From positions 186,001 through 250,000 of the forward strand of contig CAVPDS010000029.1 of the NCBI GenBank assembly GCA_963702695.1: 64,000 nucleotides of DNA, in the 5' to 3' direction. The position numbers were made by a program, and so were the translations under genes. Every line of letters starts with the position of its first letter. Position 1 is the first letter of the stretch. Shown piece by piece: positions 33,266 through 43,900 of this stretch. This DNA comes from VAZQ01 sp963702695 (GTDB lineage: Bacteria > Pseudomonadota > Alphaproteobacteria > Rhizobiales > Xanthobacteraceae). The notes beneath the pieces are model-generated. The model was not told the origin of the DNA and did no database searches. It saw only the letters and a list, made by a program, of their open reading frames with translations.

Positions 33266-35029
33266 CTAATACACGTCCTGCAGGTAGCGCTTGCCGCGGT
33301 CAAGCTCCGCGACGGCGCGCTCGGCGGCCTCGGGCGTGAGCGCCTTCACGTCGGCATAGGCGCGCACCAGCGCCGCGCGCACGTCCTTCGCCATCGCCTT
33401 GGCGTCGCCGCAGACGTAGAGGTGCGCGCCATTGTCGAGCCAGTCGACGAGATCGCGCCGATGCTCCCAGATGCGGTGTTGGACATACACTTTCTCGGGC
33501 TGATCGCGCGAGAAGGCGACGTCCATGCGCGTGAGCGATTTGTCCGCAAGCGCATCCTGCCATTCGAGCTGATAGAGGAAATCGTGGGTGAAGCTGCGGT
33601 CGCCGAAGAACAGCCAGGAGCGGCCGGTGGCGTTAGTCGCGCGGCGCTCCTGCACGAAGGCGCGGAACGGCGCGACGCCGGTGCCCGGACCGACCATGAT
33701 GATGTCGCGATCAGGGGCGGGGAGGGCGAAGTGCTTGTTGGGCTTGACCTTGACGCGCAGCCGCGCGCCCTTCTTGAGCCGCTCGGCGACAAAGTTCGAC
33801 GCCACGCCCTTGCGGGCGCGGCCGTGGGTGTCGTAGCGCACGGCGGAGATCAGGAGGTGCGCCTCCTCGCCAACCTCACGCCGCGACGACGCGATCGAAT
33901 AGGCGCGCGGCGCGAGCGGACGCGTGAGCGCGCGCAATTGCTCGGCCGACATCGCGACCGGGAAGTGATCGATCAGGTCGATGAGCTGACGGCCGGCGAT
34001 CCAGTTCTTCGCGTCGCCCGAGTCGGCCAGCGACTTGACATACTGGTGACCGGTCGAAGCCGCATAGGTCTCCAGCGTCTTGAGCGAGAGCGTGGTGATG
34101 TCGCGGCTTTTGGTGAATTCGGTGCGCAGCGCGTCGTCGGATGCGAATCCCGCCGACTTCAGCAGCGCGTCGACGTAAGCCGGATCGTTCTCGGGATAGA
34201 TGTCGAGCGAGTCGCCGGGCTTGTACGCAGGCGCCGCGCCATCGAACGCGAGTTCGAGGTGAATCGTCTCTTTCTCGGAGCGCGAAGAATTGAGATTGAT
34301 GTGCTCGGTGATTTCGGCCTCGACCGGGCCGGTCTCCGCCGCGATCGCAGGCTTGGCGCCGAAGTCGACAGCGATCACAGTGCTGCGCGCCGCATCCGCG
34401 GGCGCCAGCGTCTTCACGGCCTGCTCGATCCACGTCGCGGCCGGCGCGGCGAAATCGAGGTCGCAATCGACGCGTTCGACGACGCGCTTGCCGCCGAGCG
34501 CCGCGAGCCGCTCGTCGATGTTCTTGCCGATCGCGCAGAATTCCGCATAGGCGGTATCGCCGAGTGCGAGCACGCCGAATTCCACACCATCGAGCCGAGG
34601 CGCGGCGTCGCCCATCAATTCGTTATACGCGCGTACGGCGCGAGCCGGCGGCTCGCCTTCGCCCCAGGTCGCGGCGACGACGACGAGGCGGCGCGCGGAA
34701 GCAAGCGCCGCCATGTCGAGATCCGCCATGTCGATCAGGGTCGGCTTGAGGCCGTTCTTGCGGGCGGTCTTGCCGAGGTCGGCGGCGAGCTTTTCGGAAT
34801 TCCCGGATTCGGTCGCGTAAACGATGGTCAGTGGCTCTGCCGCCACCGGCGGCGCAGCCGGTTGCGGTACTGCCCCCGAGGCTTCGAGGCCGGCCAGGAA
34901 ACCCGCCAGCCAGGCGCGTTGGGTCGCGGTCGCGGGCCCGACGACCCGGTTGAGGAGTTCGATCTCCTCCTCGGGAAACGGTGCGGTCTTTGGGATCGGG
35001 GCAGGGCTCATCAGGATGTCATCGGCCAT
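33266..35029 (-). CDS. cysJ: Sulfite reductase NADPH flavoprotein (alpha) subunit
   Basis: 587 residues, the typical CysJ domain order. An N-terminal helix (ATATQRAWLAGFLAGLEASG), then a flavodoxin FMN domain from about residue 67 (IVYATESGNSEKLA), a CysJ-type FAD domain (PLAPRAYSIASSR), NADP-binding VGPGTGVAPFRAFVQER and the C-terminal KRYLQDVY. It carries NADPH electrons through FAD and FMN to the CysI hemoprotein. It is the first gene of the cysJI unit. Confidence 0.92.
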   Translation of the reverse strand: MADDILMSPAPIPKTAPFPEEEIELLNRVVGPATATQRAWLAGFLAGLEASGAVPQPAAPPVAAEPLTIVYATESGNSEKLAADLGKTARKNGLKPTLIDMADLDMAALASARRLVVVAATWGEGEPPARAVRAYNELMGDAAPRLDGVEFGVLALGDTAYAEFCAIGKNIDERLAALGGKRVVERVDCDLDFAAPAATWIEQAVKTLAPADAARSTVIAVDFGAKPAIAAETGPVEAEITEHINLNSSRSEKETIHLELAFDGAAPAYKPGDSLDIYPENDPAYVDALLKSAGFASDDALRTEFTKSRDITTLSLKTLETYAASTGHQYVKSLADSGDAKNWIAGRQLIDLIDHFPVAMSAEQLRALTRPLAPRAYSIASSRREVGEEAHLLISAVRYDTHGRARKGVASNFVAERLKKGARLRVKVKPNKHFALPAPDRDIIMVGPGTGVAPFRAFVQERRATNATGRSWLFFGDRSFTHDFLYQLEWQDALADKSLTRMDVAFSRDQPEKVYVQHRIWEHRRDLVDWLDNGAHLYVCGDAKAMAKDVRAALVRAYADVKALTPEAAERAVAELDRGKRYLQDVY

Positions 35030-35209
35030 TGGCGGCGGGTTGGTATCCCCGTTTATAGAAGGATTTTCTATCGAAAAGGCAATCTGGCCGGGAAGATAAC
35101 GAAATCAGACTACGGACGCGCCATCAACAGAGTAGGAGTTTCTCTGAAATGCTGCGAGGCAGGAACGGGCTTCCCCACCGAGCCGAGCGCGCGGCCAGGG
35201 CATTCGCTC

Positions 35210-35368
35210 CTACAGGCTCGTCGGGACGAAGTGGCTGAAGATCGCCAGCGCCGCCAGCAGTGCGAGTCCAGTGCCGAGGCTCCAGCCGATCAGCTTTTTC
35301 TCGCTCGGAAGGAGCGGCGCGGGTGAGGGCCGGTTGCAGAGTTCGCGTCGGAGTTCGATCTGCGACAT
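35210..35368 (-). CDS. Small membrane protein, 52 residues
   Basis: A short gene on the minus strand: ATG at 35368, with CAGGAG seven bases upstream, to a TAG at 35210. The protein starts with a charged MSQIELRRELCNRPSPAPLL and ends in one hydrophobic helix (IGWSLGTGLALLAALAIFSH, then FVPTSL). The strong ribosome-binding site and membrane helix make it a likely real gene. Function unknown. It lies upstream of cysJ on the same strand with 180 bp between them. Confidence 0.55.
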   Translation of the reverse strand: MSQIELRRELCNRPSPAPLLPSEKKLIGWSLGTGLALLAALAIFSHFVPTSL

Positions 35369-35533
35369 GGTTCGCTCCTGTCAGGAACAGGAGCGAAATA
35401 GAATAATGTTTTATGTCATGGCAAGAGTGGCGCTGAAATAAGAAAATTATTGCTTGTCATAGCCGTTTTTGATGTATTCGCTACTAAATTTGCCGAGATC
35501 GCAGCAATGAATCTCATCCGGCCATCCGTTTGC

Positions 35534-35559
35534 GCCGGGAGCGGAGGCTCGCTCCCGGC
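35534..35559 (-). terminator. Hairpin terminator of the 35574 gene
   Basis: A 10-bp perfect stem GCCGGGAGCG/CGCTCCCGGC with a 6-base loop, 15 bp after the stop on the minus strand. There is no clear U run, so it may need Rho or act as an RNA stabiliser. Confidence 0.55.
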
Positions 35560-35573
35560 ACGGACGAAAGTGA

Positions 35574-36431
35574 TCACTTCGCCGTCGGCGTGAAGTACTT
35601 CTGCAGGTATTTGACGTCAGGCGCCTTCTGCCCCTTCTGGATCGGCATCAGGTAGCCTTCGCCGTCGGTGAGATAGAGTTCGCCGCCGATGACCACCCAG
35701 CGATTGTCCTCGGTGCAATTGTACTCGACGTAGATCGGATTGTGCTCGCGGCGATAGAACCGCGACACCGTCCACGGTCGCGTGAACGCGTGATCGATTG
35801 TCGTGATCTCATTGCGCAGGATGTCGGGATCCGCCTTGTCGAGATAAAGCTTCTCCTTGACGGTAGTCTCGTTGTCCTGGTGTAGCGGAATGCCGGTAGA
35901 CTCCATCAGGCGTGGCCCGCGCATGTTGCGGGTTTCGACTTCGAGCGTGTCGTAGGTGCCGTCGTTGTCGGTATCGAGCCACTTGCCGATCGAGTAGCCG
36001 ACGAAGGCGGTGTCCTCATCCTTCGGGAAGTCGCGCCCGTCGGTATAGATGCGCCGGACCGGACTCATCAACTCCGCCAGCATGTAAACGGTCTTCGGCT
36101 TGATCACGATCTCGATCGGTTCGTAAAGAATCATCAGCCGCGGCATGCCGACGGGCCCGCAGACGCCCTTGATGTCGAATTGGACGCCGGCCTTGCCCTT
36201 GGCGAGATTGGCCTCGAAGATCTTCTGGTATTCCGGCGTCAGCGGCGGCTCCTGCTTCAGTCCGCCGGGCTTAGACGGGTCCCAGACCCCGACCGGGCTG
36301 CCACGCTTCCAGAGGCCGTCCCAGTTCGGAAATTTCTTGTCCTGGGCGCTCGCCTGGGTGACGGACATGCACAGCACCGCCGCCAGGGCGGCGCCGATCG
36401 TGCTCCGGTGAGAGGTGCTCCAATAGAACAT
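35574..36431 (-). CDS. Exported protein of unknown function
   Basis: 285 residues from ATG 36431. A signal peptide (to about TQASAQ, residue 29) is followed by KKFPNWDGLWKRGSPVGVWD and PSKPGGLKQEPPLTPEYQ, a pattern I know from uncharacterised exported proteins of alpha- and gammaproteobacteria. The rest is rich in beta strands (EPIEIVIKPKTVYMLAEL; RPWTVSRFYRRE). There is a single cysteine pair (KGVCGP and YNCTED). No catalytic motif is seen. It is divergent from the tpsB gene, with a 303-bp gap, so it might relate to that system, but only by position. The longer upstream frame is not supported. Confidence 0.55.
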   Translation of the reverse strand: MFYWSTSHRSTIGAALAAVLCMSVTQASAQDKKFPNWDGLWKRGSPVGVWDPSKPGGLKQEPPLTPEYQKIFEANLAKGKAGVQFDIKGVCGPVGMPRLMILYEPIEIVIKPKTVYMLAELMSPVRRIYTDGRDFPKDEDTAFVGYSIGKWLDTDNDGTYDTLEVETRNMRGPRLMESTGIPLHQDNETTVKEKLYLDKADPDILRNEITTIDHAFTRPWTVSRFYRREHNPIYVEYNCTEDNRWVVIGGELYLTDGEGYLMPIQKGQKAPDVKYLQKYFTPTAK

Positions 36432-36734
36432 GGCATCAGCTCCCTTGTGCTCGTCCAGATGGCGCCGATCGGCGTCCCGGACGTGATTTGTTATGCCAGT
36501 AAGCCTATCCGCTTTTTGCAGCTCCTGGGAGCGGCCTGACCGCGTGGCATGGCGAAATCGCACGCCATCCGGGCCGCATTTGATCTGTGACAATATTGGA
36601 ACAACTGCGCAGGAATCCCGTTTGGCCGCGGTTGAATGAACCGGTTGGGGTTGCGCCAAATTCCTCAGTCGAATTAATGCTCGGTTGGATGGAAGCGGGC
36701 GCATTTGGGAGCATGGGGTCGGGGGACTTGGGTA
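36432..36734. other. Divergent intergenic region, no gene seen
   Basis: 303 bp between the starts of the exported-protein gene (minus) and the tpsB gene (plus). It holds the promoters of both. AT-richer stretches are at about 36490-36515 and 36580-36605, and GACAATATTGGAACAACTG near 36587 is a possible start region for the plus-strand genes. I find no terminator or gene in it. Confidence 0.45.
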
Positions 36735-38471
36735 ATGTTGGCCGGCGTATGCCGTGTCCTGGCGGCCTTGGCGATTGCCAGCATTTCGTTTGCGGCAGTC
36801 GCGCAAGTGATTCCGCCGAGCGACCTCCCGGGCCGGGAGCGTGAGCGGTTTACGCTGCCCACGGGCCCCGCGGCCCAGCCGGGCGGCGCCGTCATCGCGT
36901 TACCCGGTGCGCAGGCTCCGCCTGGCGCGGACAAGGTCAAGCTCAAGGTCCGCGGCATCGAGATCACCGGGGCGAAGGTCTACAGCAAGGCGCAGCTCGC
37001 AGAGACCTATACCGACATCGTTGGCCGCACCGTCACCATCCAGGACATCTACGATCTCGCCCAGCGCATCACCGCAAAATACGGCAGCGACGGCTACGTC
37101 CTGTCGCGCGCGGTAGTCCCGCCGCAGCAACTGAGCCCGTCGGGCGCCGTCGTTCGCATTCAGATCGTCGAGGGCTATATCGACACGGTCCAATGGCCCG
37201 CGGCGCTGTCGTCATACCGCAATTTCTTTTCCTACTACGCCGATCGCATCACCTCCGAACGCCCGGCGAATATCCGCACCATCGAGCGCTATCTGCTGCT
37301 GGCCGGCGATCTGCCCGGTCTCAAGTTCAAGAACAGCATCAAGCCGCATCCAAGCAAACCTGGCGCGGCGATCCTCATCGTCGAAGTCACTGAAAAACCG
37401 GTCGACTGGTTCAACCGTGCCGACAACCGCGGGACCAAGGCGCGCGGCCCGCTCGAATACCTGACCAGCGCGAGCTTCAACAATTTCCTGCGTAGCCACG
37501 ATTCCCTGACGCTCACCGCCGCCGGCGCGTTCACGGTCCAGGAGCTGCAATATTACGACGTCAACTATCGCCAGGTGCTGACGCCGGAGGGTCTCACGGC
37601 CTTTTTCGACGCCAGCGACGGCTTTGGGCGTCCCGGCACGGAGGAGTTGCAGCTCTTGCGTTACCGCACCAACAGCCTTTATCTGCAGACCGGGCTGAGT
37701 TTTCCGATCATCCGGCGGCGCGAGGCCAATCTGACGGTGACCGGTCTCGCATTCGCGACCGATGACCGCTCCTCCATCCTGGACATGCCGGACACGCCAC
37801 CGAGCACACAGGATCGGCTGCGCGGCCTTCGCGGCAAGGTCGACGGCGACTTCGCCGACCGCTTCAACGGCATCAATCAGGCCAACCTGACCGTGAGCCA
37901 AGGCTTCATCGGCCTTGGCAGCACCACCAACTTCAACGATCTTGCCTCGCGGGCCAACGGCCGCGTCGATTTCTCCAAGGTCGAGTTGCTAGTGTCGCGC
38001 CTGCAGCCGCTCGTGGCCAATTTTTCGCTGCTGACGGCGGCCTACGGACAATATGCCTTCACCCCGCTGCTGGTCTCGGAGCTCTGCGGCTACGGCGGCC
38101 GGCAGTTCGGGCGTGCGTTCGATCCGTCGCAGTTCGTGAGCGATTCGTGCCTGGAAGTGCTTGGCGAGCTGCGTTACGACGTCCCGATTGCATTGAAGGA
38201 CATCACCCAGACCCAGCTTTATGTTTATGCCGACCACGGCCGCCTCCACAATATCGCCCCGGTTCTGGGCACATTCAGTGACGTGGATGCTGGTTCAATT
38301 GGAGCTGGGCTGCGCCTGGGATGGCTGACCTATCTGACCGCTGACTTTTCCGTCGCGCATATCGTGCAGGGCCAGAACCTGACCGGTACGGGCGGCGCGC
38401 TGCCGTTGGGTGTTGTGATCGGGCAGCAAAAGGGAACGCGGGCGTTTGTCATCCTCACCGGCAAGCTTTAG
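36735..38471 (+). CDS. TpsB two-partner secretion transporter (ShlB/FhaC family)
   Basis: 578 residues from ATG 36735 (a TTG at 36705 would add ten residues; GGGGGACTT ten bases upstream favours the ATG). Signal peptide to about ASISFAAVAQ, a Pro-rich linker, a POTRA domain at about 55-150 (VRGIEITGAKVYSKAQLAET; ITAKYGSDGYVLSRAVVPPQ; GAVVRIQIVEGYID), then an outer-membrane beta-barrel with EVTEKPVDWFNRADNRGTKA. It would thread the exoprotein encoded 12 bp downstream across the outer membrane. Close spacing shows one transcript. Confidence 0.88.
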   Translation: MLAGVCRVLAALAIASISFAAVAQVIPPSDLPGRERERFTLPTGPAAQPGGAVIALPGAQAPPGADKVKLKVRGIEITGAKVYSKAQLAETYTDIVGRTVTIQDIYDLAQRITAKYGSDGYVLSRAVVPPQQLSPSGAVVRIQIVEGYIDTVQWPAALSSYRNFFSYYADRITSERPANIRTIERYLLLAGDLPGLKFKNSIKPHPSKPGAAILIVEVTEKPVDWFNRADNRGTKARGPLEYLTSASFNNFLRSHDSLTLTAAGAFTVQELQYYDVNYRQVLTPEGLTAFFDASDGFGRPGTEELQLLRYRTNSLYLQTGLSFPIIRRREANLTVTGLAFATDDRSSILDMPDTPPSTQDRLRGLRGKVDGDFADRFNGINQANLTVSQGFIGLGSTTNFNDLASRANGRVDFSKVELLVSRLQPLVANFSLLTAAYGQYAFTPLLVSELCGYGGRQFGRAFDPSQFVSDSCLEVLGELRYDVPIALKDITQTQLYVYADHGRLHNIAPVLGTFSDVDAGSIGAGLRLGWLTYLTADFSVAHIVQGQNLTGTGGALPLGVVIGQQKGTRAFVILTGKL

Positions 38472-38483
38472 CGGGGACGTGCG

Positions 38484-39845
38484 ATGCATCCACGCCTTCA
38501 CCGACTGCTGCTCACCACCACCGCGCTGATGGCTGTTGGCGGGGTCCCGGCCGTGGCGGGACCCGACGGCGGAACGGTCGTCGGCGGTGTGGCGACGATC
38601 CACGGTGCCGGTTCGGCCAACGTCATCGTCAACCAGTCCAGCAACAGCGCGATCATCAACTGGAACACGTTCAATATCGGCCTCGGCCAGACCACGACCT
38701 TCAATCAGCCGGGCAGCATGTCCGTGATGCTCAACCGGGTCGTCGGCGGGCTTGGTCCCTCCGAGATTCTCGGCACGCTCAACGCCAACGGCCGGGTGTT
38801 CGTGATCAATCGCGACGGCGTCCTGTTCGGGCCGAATTCGGTGGTCAACACCGCCGGCTTCCTTGCCAGCACCAATGACATCAAGAACTCGGACTTCATG
38901 GCCGGTCGCTACAATTTCAACATCCCGGGCCGGCCGGACGCATCGATCATCAATCAAGGACACATCACCGCGACCTCCGGCGGCTTTGCGGCCTTGGTCG
39001 CGCCCGGCGTGCGCAACTCCGGCACGATCAGCGCGACGCTTGGCACCGTCGCGCTCGCCGCGGGCAACAGTTTCACGCTCGATCTCTACGGCGACAAGCT
39101 CGTCAATCTCGCGGTCGGCGATCAGATCGCCGGGCAAGTCATTGACGTGCAGACCGGCCAGACGCTGAAATCGCTGGTCACCAATGACGGAAAGATCAAG
39201 GCCAACGGCGGGCGGGTCGAGCTCACCGCCGCCGCGGCGCGCCATATCGTCGATTCCGTCATCAATACCAGCGGCGTCATCAGCGCGAACTCGATCGGCA
39301 CCCACAACGGCATGATCGTGCTCGGCGCGGCGACCGGCGGCAGCAAGCCGGCGGGCGCGCCGAAGCAGACCATCAAGCTGGCCGGCAAGATCTCGGCCGC
39401 TGGCAAGAAGGTCGGCACCACCGGCGGCACGATCGTCGTCTCCGGCGAGGACATCCAGGTCGCCAGCGCGACGATCAACGCGTCCGGTCAGGCCGGCGGC
39501 GGCACCGTCATGCTCGGCGGCGACTGGGGCGGCGGCAATCCCAACAGCAGCCTGGTCTCCAACCAGAGCGCCAGGCTCGCGGGCTTCGCGGTGCCGAACG
39601 CGACGACGCTCAGCGTCGATGGCGCGACCACGATCGACGCCTCCGCCAAGGACAACGGCAATGGCGGCAAGGTCGTGCTGTGGTCCGACGCGCAGACGAC
39701 GTTCGCGGGAACGATCTTCGCGCAAGGCGGAGTGAACGGCGGCAACGGCGGCTTCGTGGAGACGTCGAGCCACGGCGTGCTCAATTTCACCGGGAGTGTC
39801 GATACGCAGCGCGCCGAACGGAACGGCGGGGACACTGCTGCTTGA
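38484..39845 (+). CDS. TpsA exoprotein, N-terminal fragment with TPS domain
   Basis: 453 codons before an early stop. Signal peptide to about VPAVAG, then the TPS secretion domain (AIINWNTFNIGLGQTTTFNQ; SEILGTLNANGRVFVINRDG; VLFGPNSVVNTAGFLASTND), which docks on the POTRA domain of TpsB. A filamentous beta-helix region follows, with FHA-type repeats (GGTIVVSGEDIQVASATINA). After GSVDTQ the frame is lost: the expected SAPNGTAGTLLLDPE continues in the next frame, with one surplus base at about 39804-39807. As it stands this fragment would be secreted without the protease domain. Confidence 0.8.
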   Translation: MHPRLHRLLLTTTALMAVGGVPAVAGPDGGTVVGGVATIHGAGSANVIVNQSSNSAIINWNTFNIGLGQTTTFNQPGSMSVMLNRVVGGLGPSEILGTLNANGRVFVINRDGVLFGPNSVVNTAGFLASTNDIKNSDFMAGRYNFNIPGRPDASIINQGHITATSGGFAALVAPGVRNSGTISATLGTVALAAGNSFTLDLYGDKLVNLAVGDQIAGQVIDVQTGQTLKSLVTNDGKIKANGGRVELTAAAARHIVDSVINTSGVISANSIGTHNGMIVLGAATGGSKPAGAPKQTIKLAGKISAAGKKVGTTGGTIVVSGEDIQVASATINASGQAGGGTVMLGGDWGGGNPNSSLVSNQSARLAGFAVPNATTLSVDGATTIDASAKDNGNGGKVVLWSDAQTTFAGTIFAQGGVNGGNGGFVETSSHGVLNFTGSVDTQRAERNGGDTAA

Positions 39846-40449
39846 TCCTGAAAATTACTACATCAACACGAACGGAACCGCTCCGGGGGTTGATTCCACG
39901 GCCTCCGCCATTTCAGTGTCCACCCTTCAAAGCCAGCTCGCCAATGGCAACGTGGTCATTGCGACATTATCAACCGGTTCCCATCTCGGTGACATCGAGG
40001 TCCAGGACAGCGTTTCCTGGACGGGCGCCAACTCCCTGACACTCAGCGCGCACCACAACATTCAGATCGACCACGAGGTCACGATCACAAATATCGGCGG
40101 CGGCAACCTTAACTTGCGCGCCGATAGCACGGGTGCCGGCACGGGCACCGTAATATTCAACCCGTACTGCGATTGCTCGAGGCCCGATGGGGCAGTCGAC
40201 TTCTCGAAAAGCACCGGGACAGTTTCGATCTATTATGATCCCACCCATCCGCTGACGTTCGGCGGCAATAAATACCAGACGCCGACGAACTTCAGTCCGT
40301 ATGTCACCGGTCAGTTACTTAGCTATATGCTGGTGAACAATGCGGCGGACCTGTCAGACTCATCGGCACTAATTCTCGACCGGCGGGCGCTTACGCCCTC
40401 GGCAAGGACTTCAGCGCCACCGGCTTTACCGGATTTCCCGTGGGCATGA
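39808..40449 (+). pseudogene. TpsA exoprotein, second frame segment
   Basis: From 39808 the TpsA sequence continues in frame 1 (SAPNGTAGTLLLDPENYYIN), with beta-helix type sequence through ADLSDSSAL at about 40371, where the frame changes again. The nominal open frame to 40449 past that point is not TpsA-like. Adding one A after 40371 gives NSRPAGAYALGKDFSATGFT, the expected GLUG-region lead-in. It has no start codon of its own with a good ribosome-binding site. Confidence 0.7.
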
Positions 40450-40830
40450 CCTTTGCGGGTCTGTTTGACGGCAACGGCGGGCTCGGCGTCAACTCCACGA
40501 TCAGCAATCTGACCTTGTCGGGCGCATCCTCGCCGCTTGGGCTATTCCCGTTCATTGGAACGAAAGGCACTGTTCGGAACCTCAAATTGGCCGACGTTTC
40601 CATCACCGCGGGGGCCAATACGATGTTCATCGGCCCACTCGCGGGCGAGAACGACGGCATGGTCAGCAACGTCTCGGTCTTGATCGGCAGCACCGGCAGC
40701 ACCGTCAACGGCGGTACTTTCACCGGCATCGGCGCCGGCGGACTGGTCGGACAGAACAAGGGCACGATCACCGGGTCATCTTCGGCGGCCGCCGTCATCG
40801 TCGGCGATGCGCTGATGAATTCGACACAAC
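40374..40830 (+). pseudogene. TpsA exoprotein, third frame segment
   Basis: Frame 0 from 40374 carries SRPAGAYALGKDFSATGFTG, then FAGLFDGNGGLG, LGLFPFIGTKGTVRNLKLAD and the first GLUG repeat AGGLVGQNKGTITGSS. At about 40824-40830 a surplus base moves the sequence to frame 1, where NNIAGGLAGTNIGTISGSSA follows naturally. The open frame that continues in frame 0 to 41174 after this point is not TpsA-like. Confidence 0.7.
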
Positions 40831-40929
40831 AACATCGCCGGCGGGCTTGCCGGCACCAATATTGGAACGATCAGCGGTTCAAGCGCGAGCGGAATCGTCT
40901 ACGGCGGCAACTTCTCGTTCGTCGGCGGG

Positions 40930-43900
40930 TTGGTCGGCATCAACGGCGGGGGCAACACCAACGCCTCGATCAGCAATTCCTCGGCGATCGGAAGCGTCTC
41001 CAGCAACTACATCGCGGGCGGCCTGGTCGGCGCCAACTTTGTTTCCAGCGGCACGACCTCGACGATCACCGGGTCGCAAGCGAGCGGAGACGTCGCCCTC
41101 ACCGGGGCCGGCGGCGGCACGGCTGGCGGCCTGGTCGGGCAGAACGAAGGCAGCATCGCAAGCTCGACCTATAGCAACGGCACGGTGAGTGGGTCGGGTG
41201 CGGCCAACAACAACTTTGCCAATATCGGCGGGCTGGTCGGAATCAACGGCACTTCGAACACATCAGCGGCGACCATCACCAATTCCCAGGTGGTCAATGC
41301 GACCGTCACGGGCGGCAATTTCACCAGCACGGGCGGCCTCGTCGGCAACAACGGATTCAACGGCGCAGGCGGGTCGATCGCCAATTCCACTTCGTCCGGA
41401 TGGGTGAGCGCCGGCGTCGACAGCCTGGTCGGCGGGCTGGTCGGCCGCAACGACGGTCCGGTGACGGACTTGTCCTCGTCGATGGCCGTCAGCGGCGTGA
41501 GCGGCCACGCGCTGGGCAACAACGATCCGGATTTCGGCTCCGGCATCGGCGGGCTCGTGGGCCAGAATTTCGCGCTGATCTCCAACTCGTCCGCTACCGG
41601 TCCAGTCACCGGAACCGGCGACGTTAATTTCCCCAACGCGGCCGCGATCATCGGCGGCCTGGTCGGCCTCAACAACAATCCAGGCCAGATCACCGGTTCG
41701 CAGGCGACCGGCGTTGTCGGGGGCACGGGTCAGGTCCAGGTCGGCGGGCTGGTCGGCTCCAACCAAGGGCAGATTGCCAATTCCTCCGCCACCGGATTGG
41801 TGGGCGGCGCCACCACCGGCGCGTCCAACAATTTCATCACGGTCGGTGGGCTTGTCGGCAGCAACCAGGACGGCGGCACGATTACATCATCCGATGCGAC
41901 CGGCGCCGTCATCGGCGCTGGAAACGCCATGGTCGGCGGGCTCGCCGGCACCAACAACGGCGCGATCACGCTGTCGCATGCAGAAGGCGACGTGACTCTC
42001 ATTTCCATCGCCAGCGGGAACGGCTTTGCGAACTTCGCCGGCGGCCTTGTCGGCCAGAGCGGCAATGGCGGCACGCCCGCGCCGAACGCCACAATCACGT
42101 CGTCCTACGCCACCGGCAACGTGATCGGTGCGAGCACGACATCGAACGTGAGCTTCGCCCTCGGCGGATTGGTGGGCAACAATTCCTTCGGATCGACGAT
42201 CAAGGATTCCCAGGCCTTCGGCACCGTCACGGCGTTCACGTTCCCTGGGACTTCCGATCTCAGCGCCAATGTGGGCGGGCTGGTCGGCGACAATCAGGGA
42301 ATGATCGTCAGTTCGACCGCTATATCGCATTCGTCGAGCTGCGCGTCCGGCGCATCGTTCTCTTGTGCCACCGGCATGGTCATCGTCGGCCCGAACGCAT
42401 CCGGCGGGGGATTGATCGGCGACAACAATGGAACGATCTCCGGAGTCTTCGCGACTGGAAATGTCATTGGGGGCGATGGCAGCCTCGTGGGCGGTCTGGT
42501 TGGAACGAGCGACGGGCCGATCAGCAATTCTTTCGCTTCGGGCAACGTGACCGCGGGCGGCAATAGTCTGCTGGGAGGGCTGGTGGGGGCCAGCGCCGAC
42601 ACGATCACCAATTCGAACAGTTCGGGTGCCGTGACCAGCTTCGGTTCCAACAGTGTTGTCGGTGGTCTGGTCGGCACCAACGGGGGCTCGATCGTGTCGT
42701 CGAACTCGTCGGGACCGGTGATGGGAACCTCGGAGAGCTATCTCGGCGGATTGGTCGGCCTCAACCTCGGTTTGATTCAAAACTCCTTCACCGCGCTTTC
42801 GTCGACCGTCACGGGCACCGGTTCGCACAACTTTGCCGGCGGCCTGGCCGGCTTTAATTTCGGCTTCATCGATCCGACGCGATCGGCCGGCGACGTGACC
42901 TCGGGCCCCGACAGCGTGGTCGGGAGCTTTGTTGGCGCGAACGGCGCCGTCTTGTTTTCCGACGGGAGCACCGTGATCGGGACCGTCTCGCCCGACAGCT
43001 TCGGCACCGGCTCGGCCAGCGGCGGCCCCGGGAGCACGGGCGGATCGCAGGTGGGGCAGAACTATCCGATCGCGGGGCTCGCCAATTTTGCCCCGGTATT
43101 CTGTAACGGCGGGGCCTGCAACGGCAGCCTGTTCAACCCGTCTCCGACACTGCCCAACAACCCACCCAACAACCCGCCTAACAATCCACCAAACAACCCG
43201 CCTAACAACACGCTCGACATCCAGCCGACGATCTCGCCGCAGCCGCAGGTGATCGAGAATCTCACCAATGTCACTCAGCTTGTTTCGCTGACGCCGGGGC
43301 CGGTCGCGGCGATTACGCCGCCGAACGCGCCGCTGCCGCCGGCTCCGCCGTCGCTCCCGCCGGGCGCCTTCCAGCGGATCATCGACGTGCCGCCGCTCAC
43401 CGAGACGCGCTTCGTCAAGGACCAGGTGCTGCTGCAGATCCGCTGCGATGTCGGCGTGCCGCGGGTCGAAGCTGCCGTGCGGCGGTTGGGCCTCACTCTG
43501 CTGGCGCAGCAGAACCTCTGCTCCACGGCCGGCACGGTGGCGCTGCAATTCCACATCGACCAAGGCGGCACGGTGCGCGATATCATTCGCCGGCTCGCGG
43601 CGGTCCAGGTCGTTGCCATCGCGCAGCCGATTTACCTCTACGCCCTGCAGCAGGACGCGCCGTCGGTGCTGTATCCCGCCGGCGACTCGCATCCGCCGGA
43701 CGCCTCGCAATACGTGTTCGAGAAGCTTCACCTCGCCGACGTCCACCGCTTCGCCCAGGGCGCCAACGTCACCATCGCGGTGGTCGATTCGGAGATCGAC
43801 GCCAACCACCCGGACCTTGCCGGCGTCGTTGTAAAGCGCTTCGACGCGAGCGGCGGCCCGCCGGAGAAGCCGCATCCGCACGGCACCGGCATGGCGGGCG

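Noticed and set aside
31358..35326. A 1,322-codon open frame on the plus strand
   Set aside because: It lies antisense to cysI and cysJ, both of which have complete family motifs. Long antisense frames are common at this GC content, and its translation is Arg/Val/Asp-rich without known domains.
40738..42870. Possible CRISPR or DNA tandem repeat
   Set aside because: The periodic pattern comes from protein-level GLUG repeats of varying spacing and codons; there are no fixed repeats with unique spacers.
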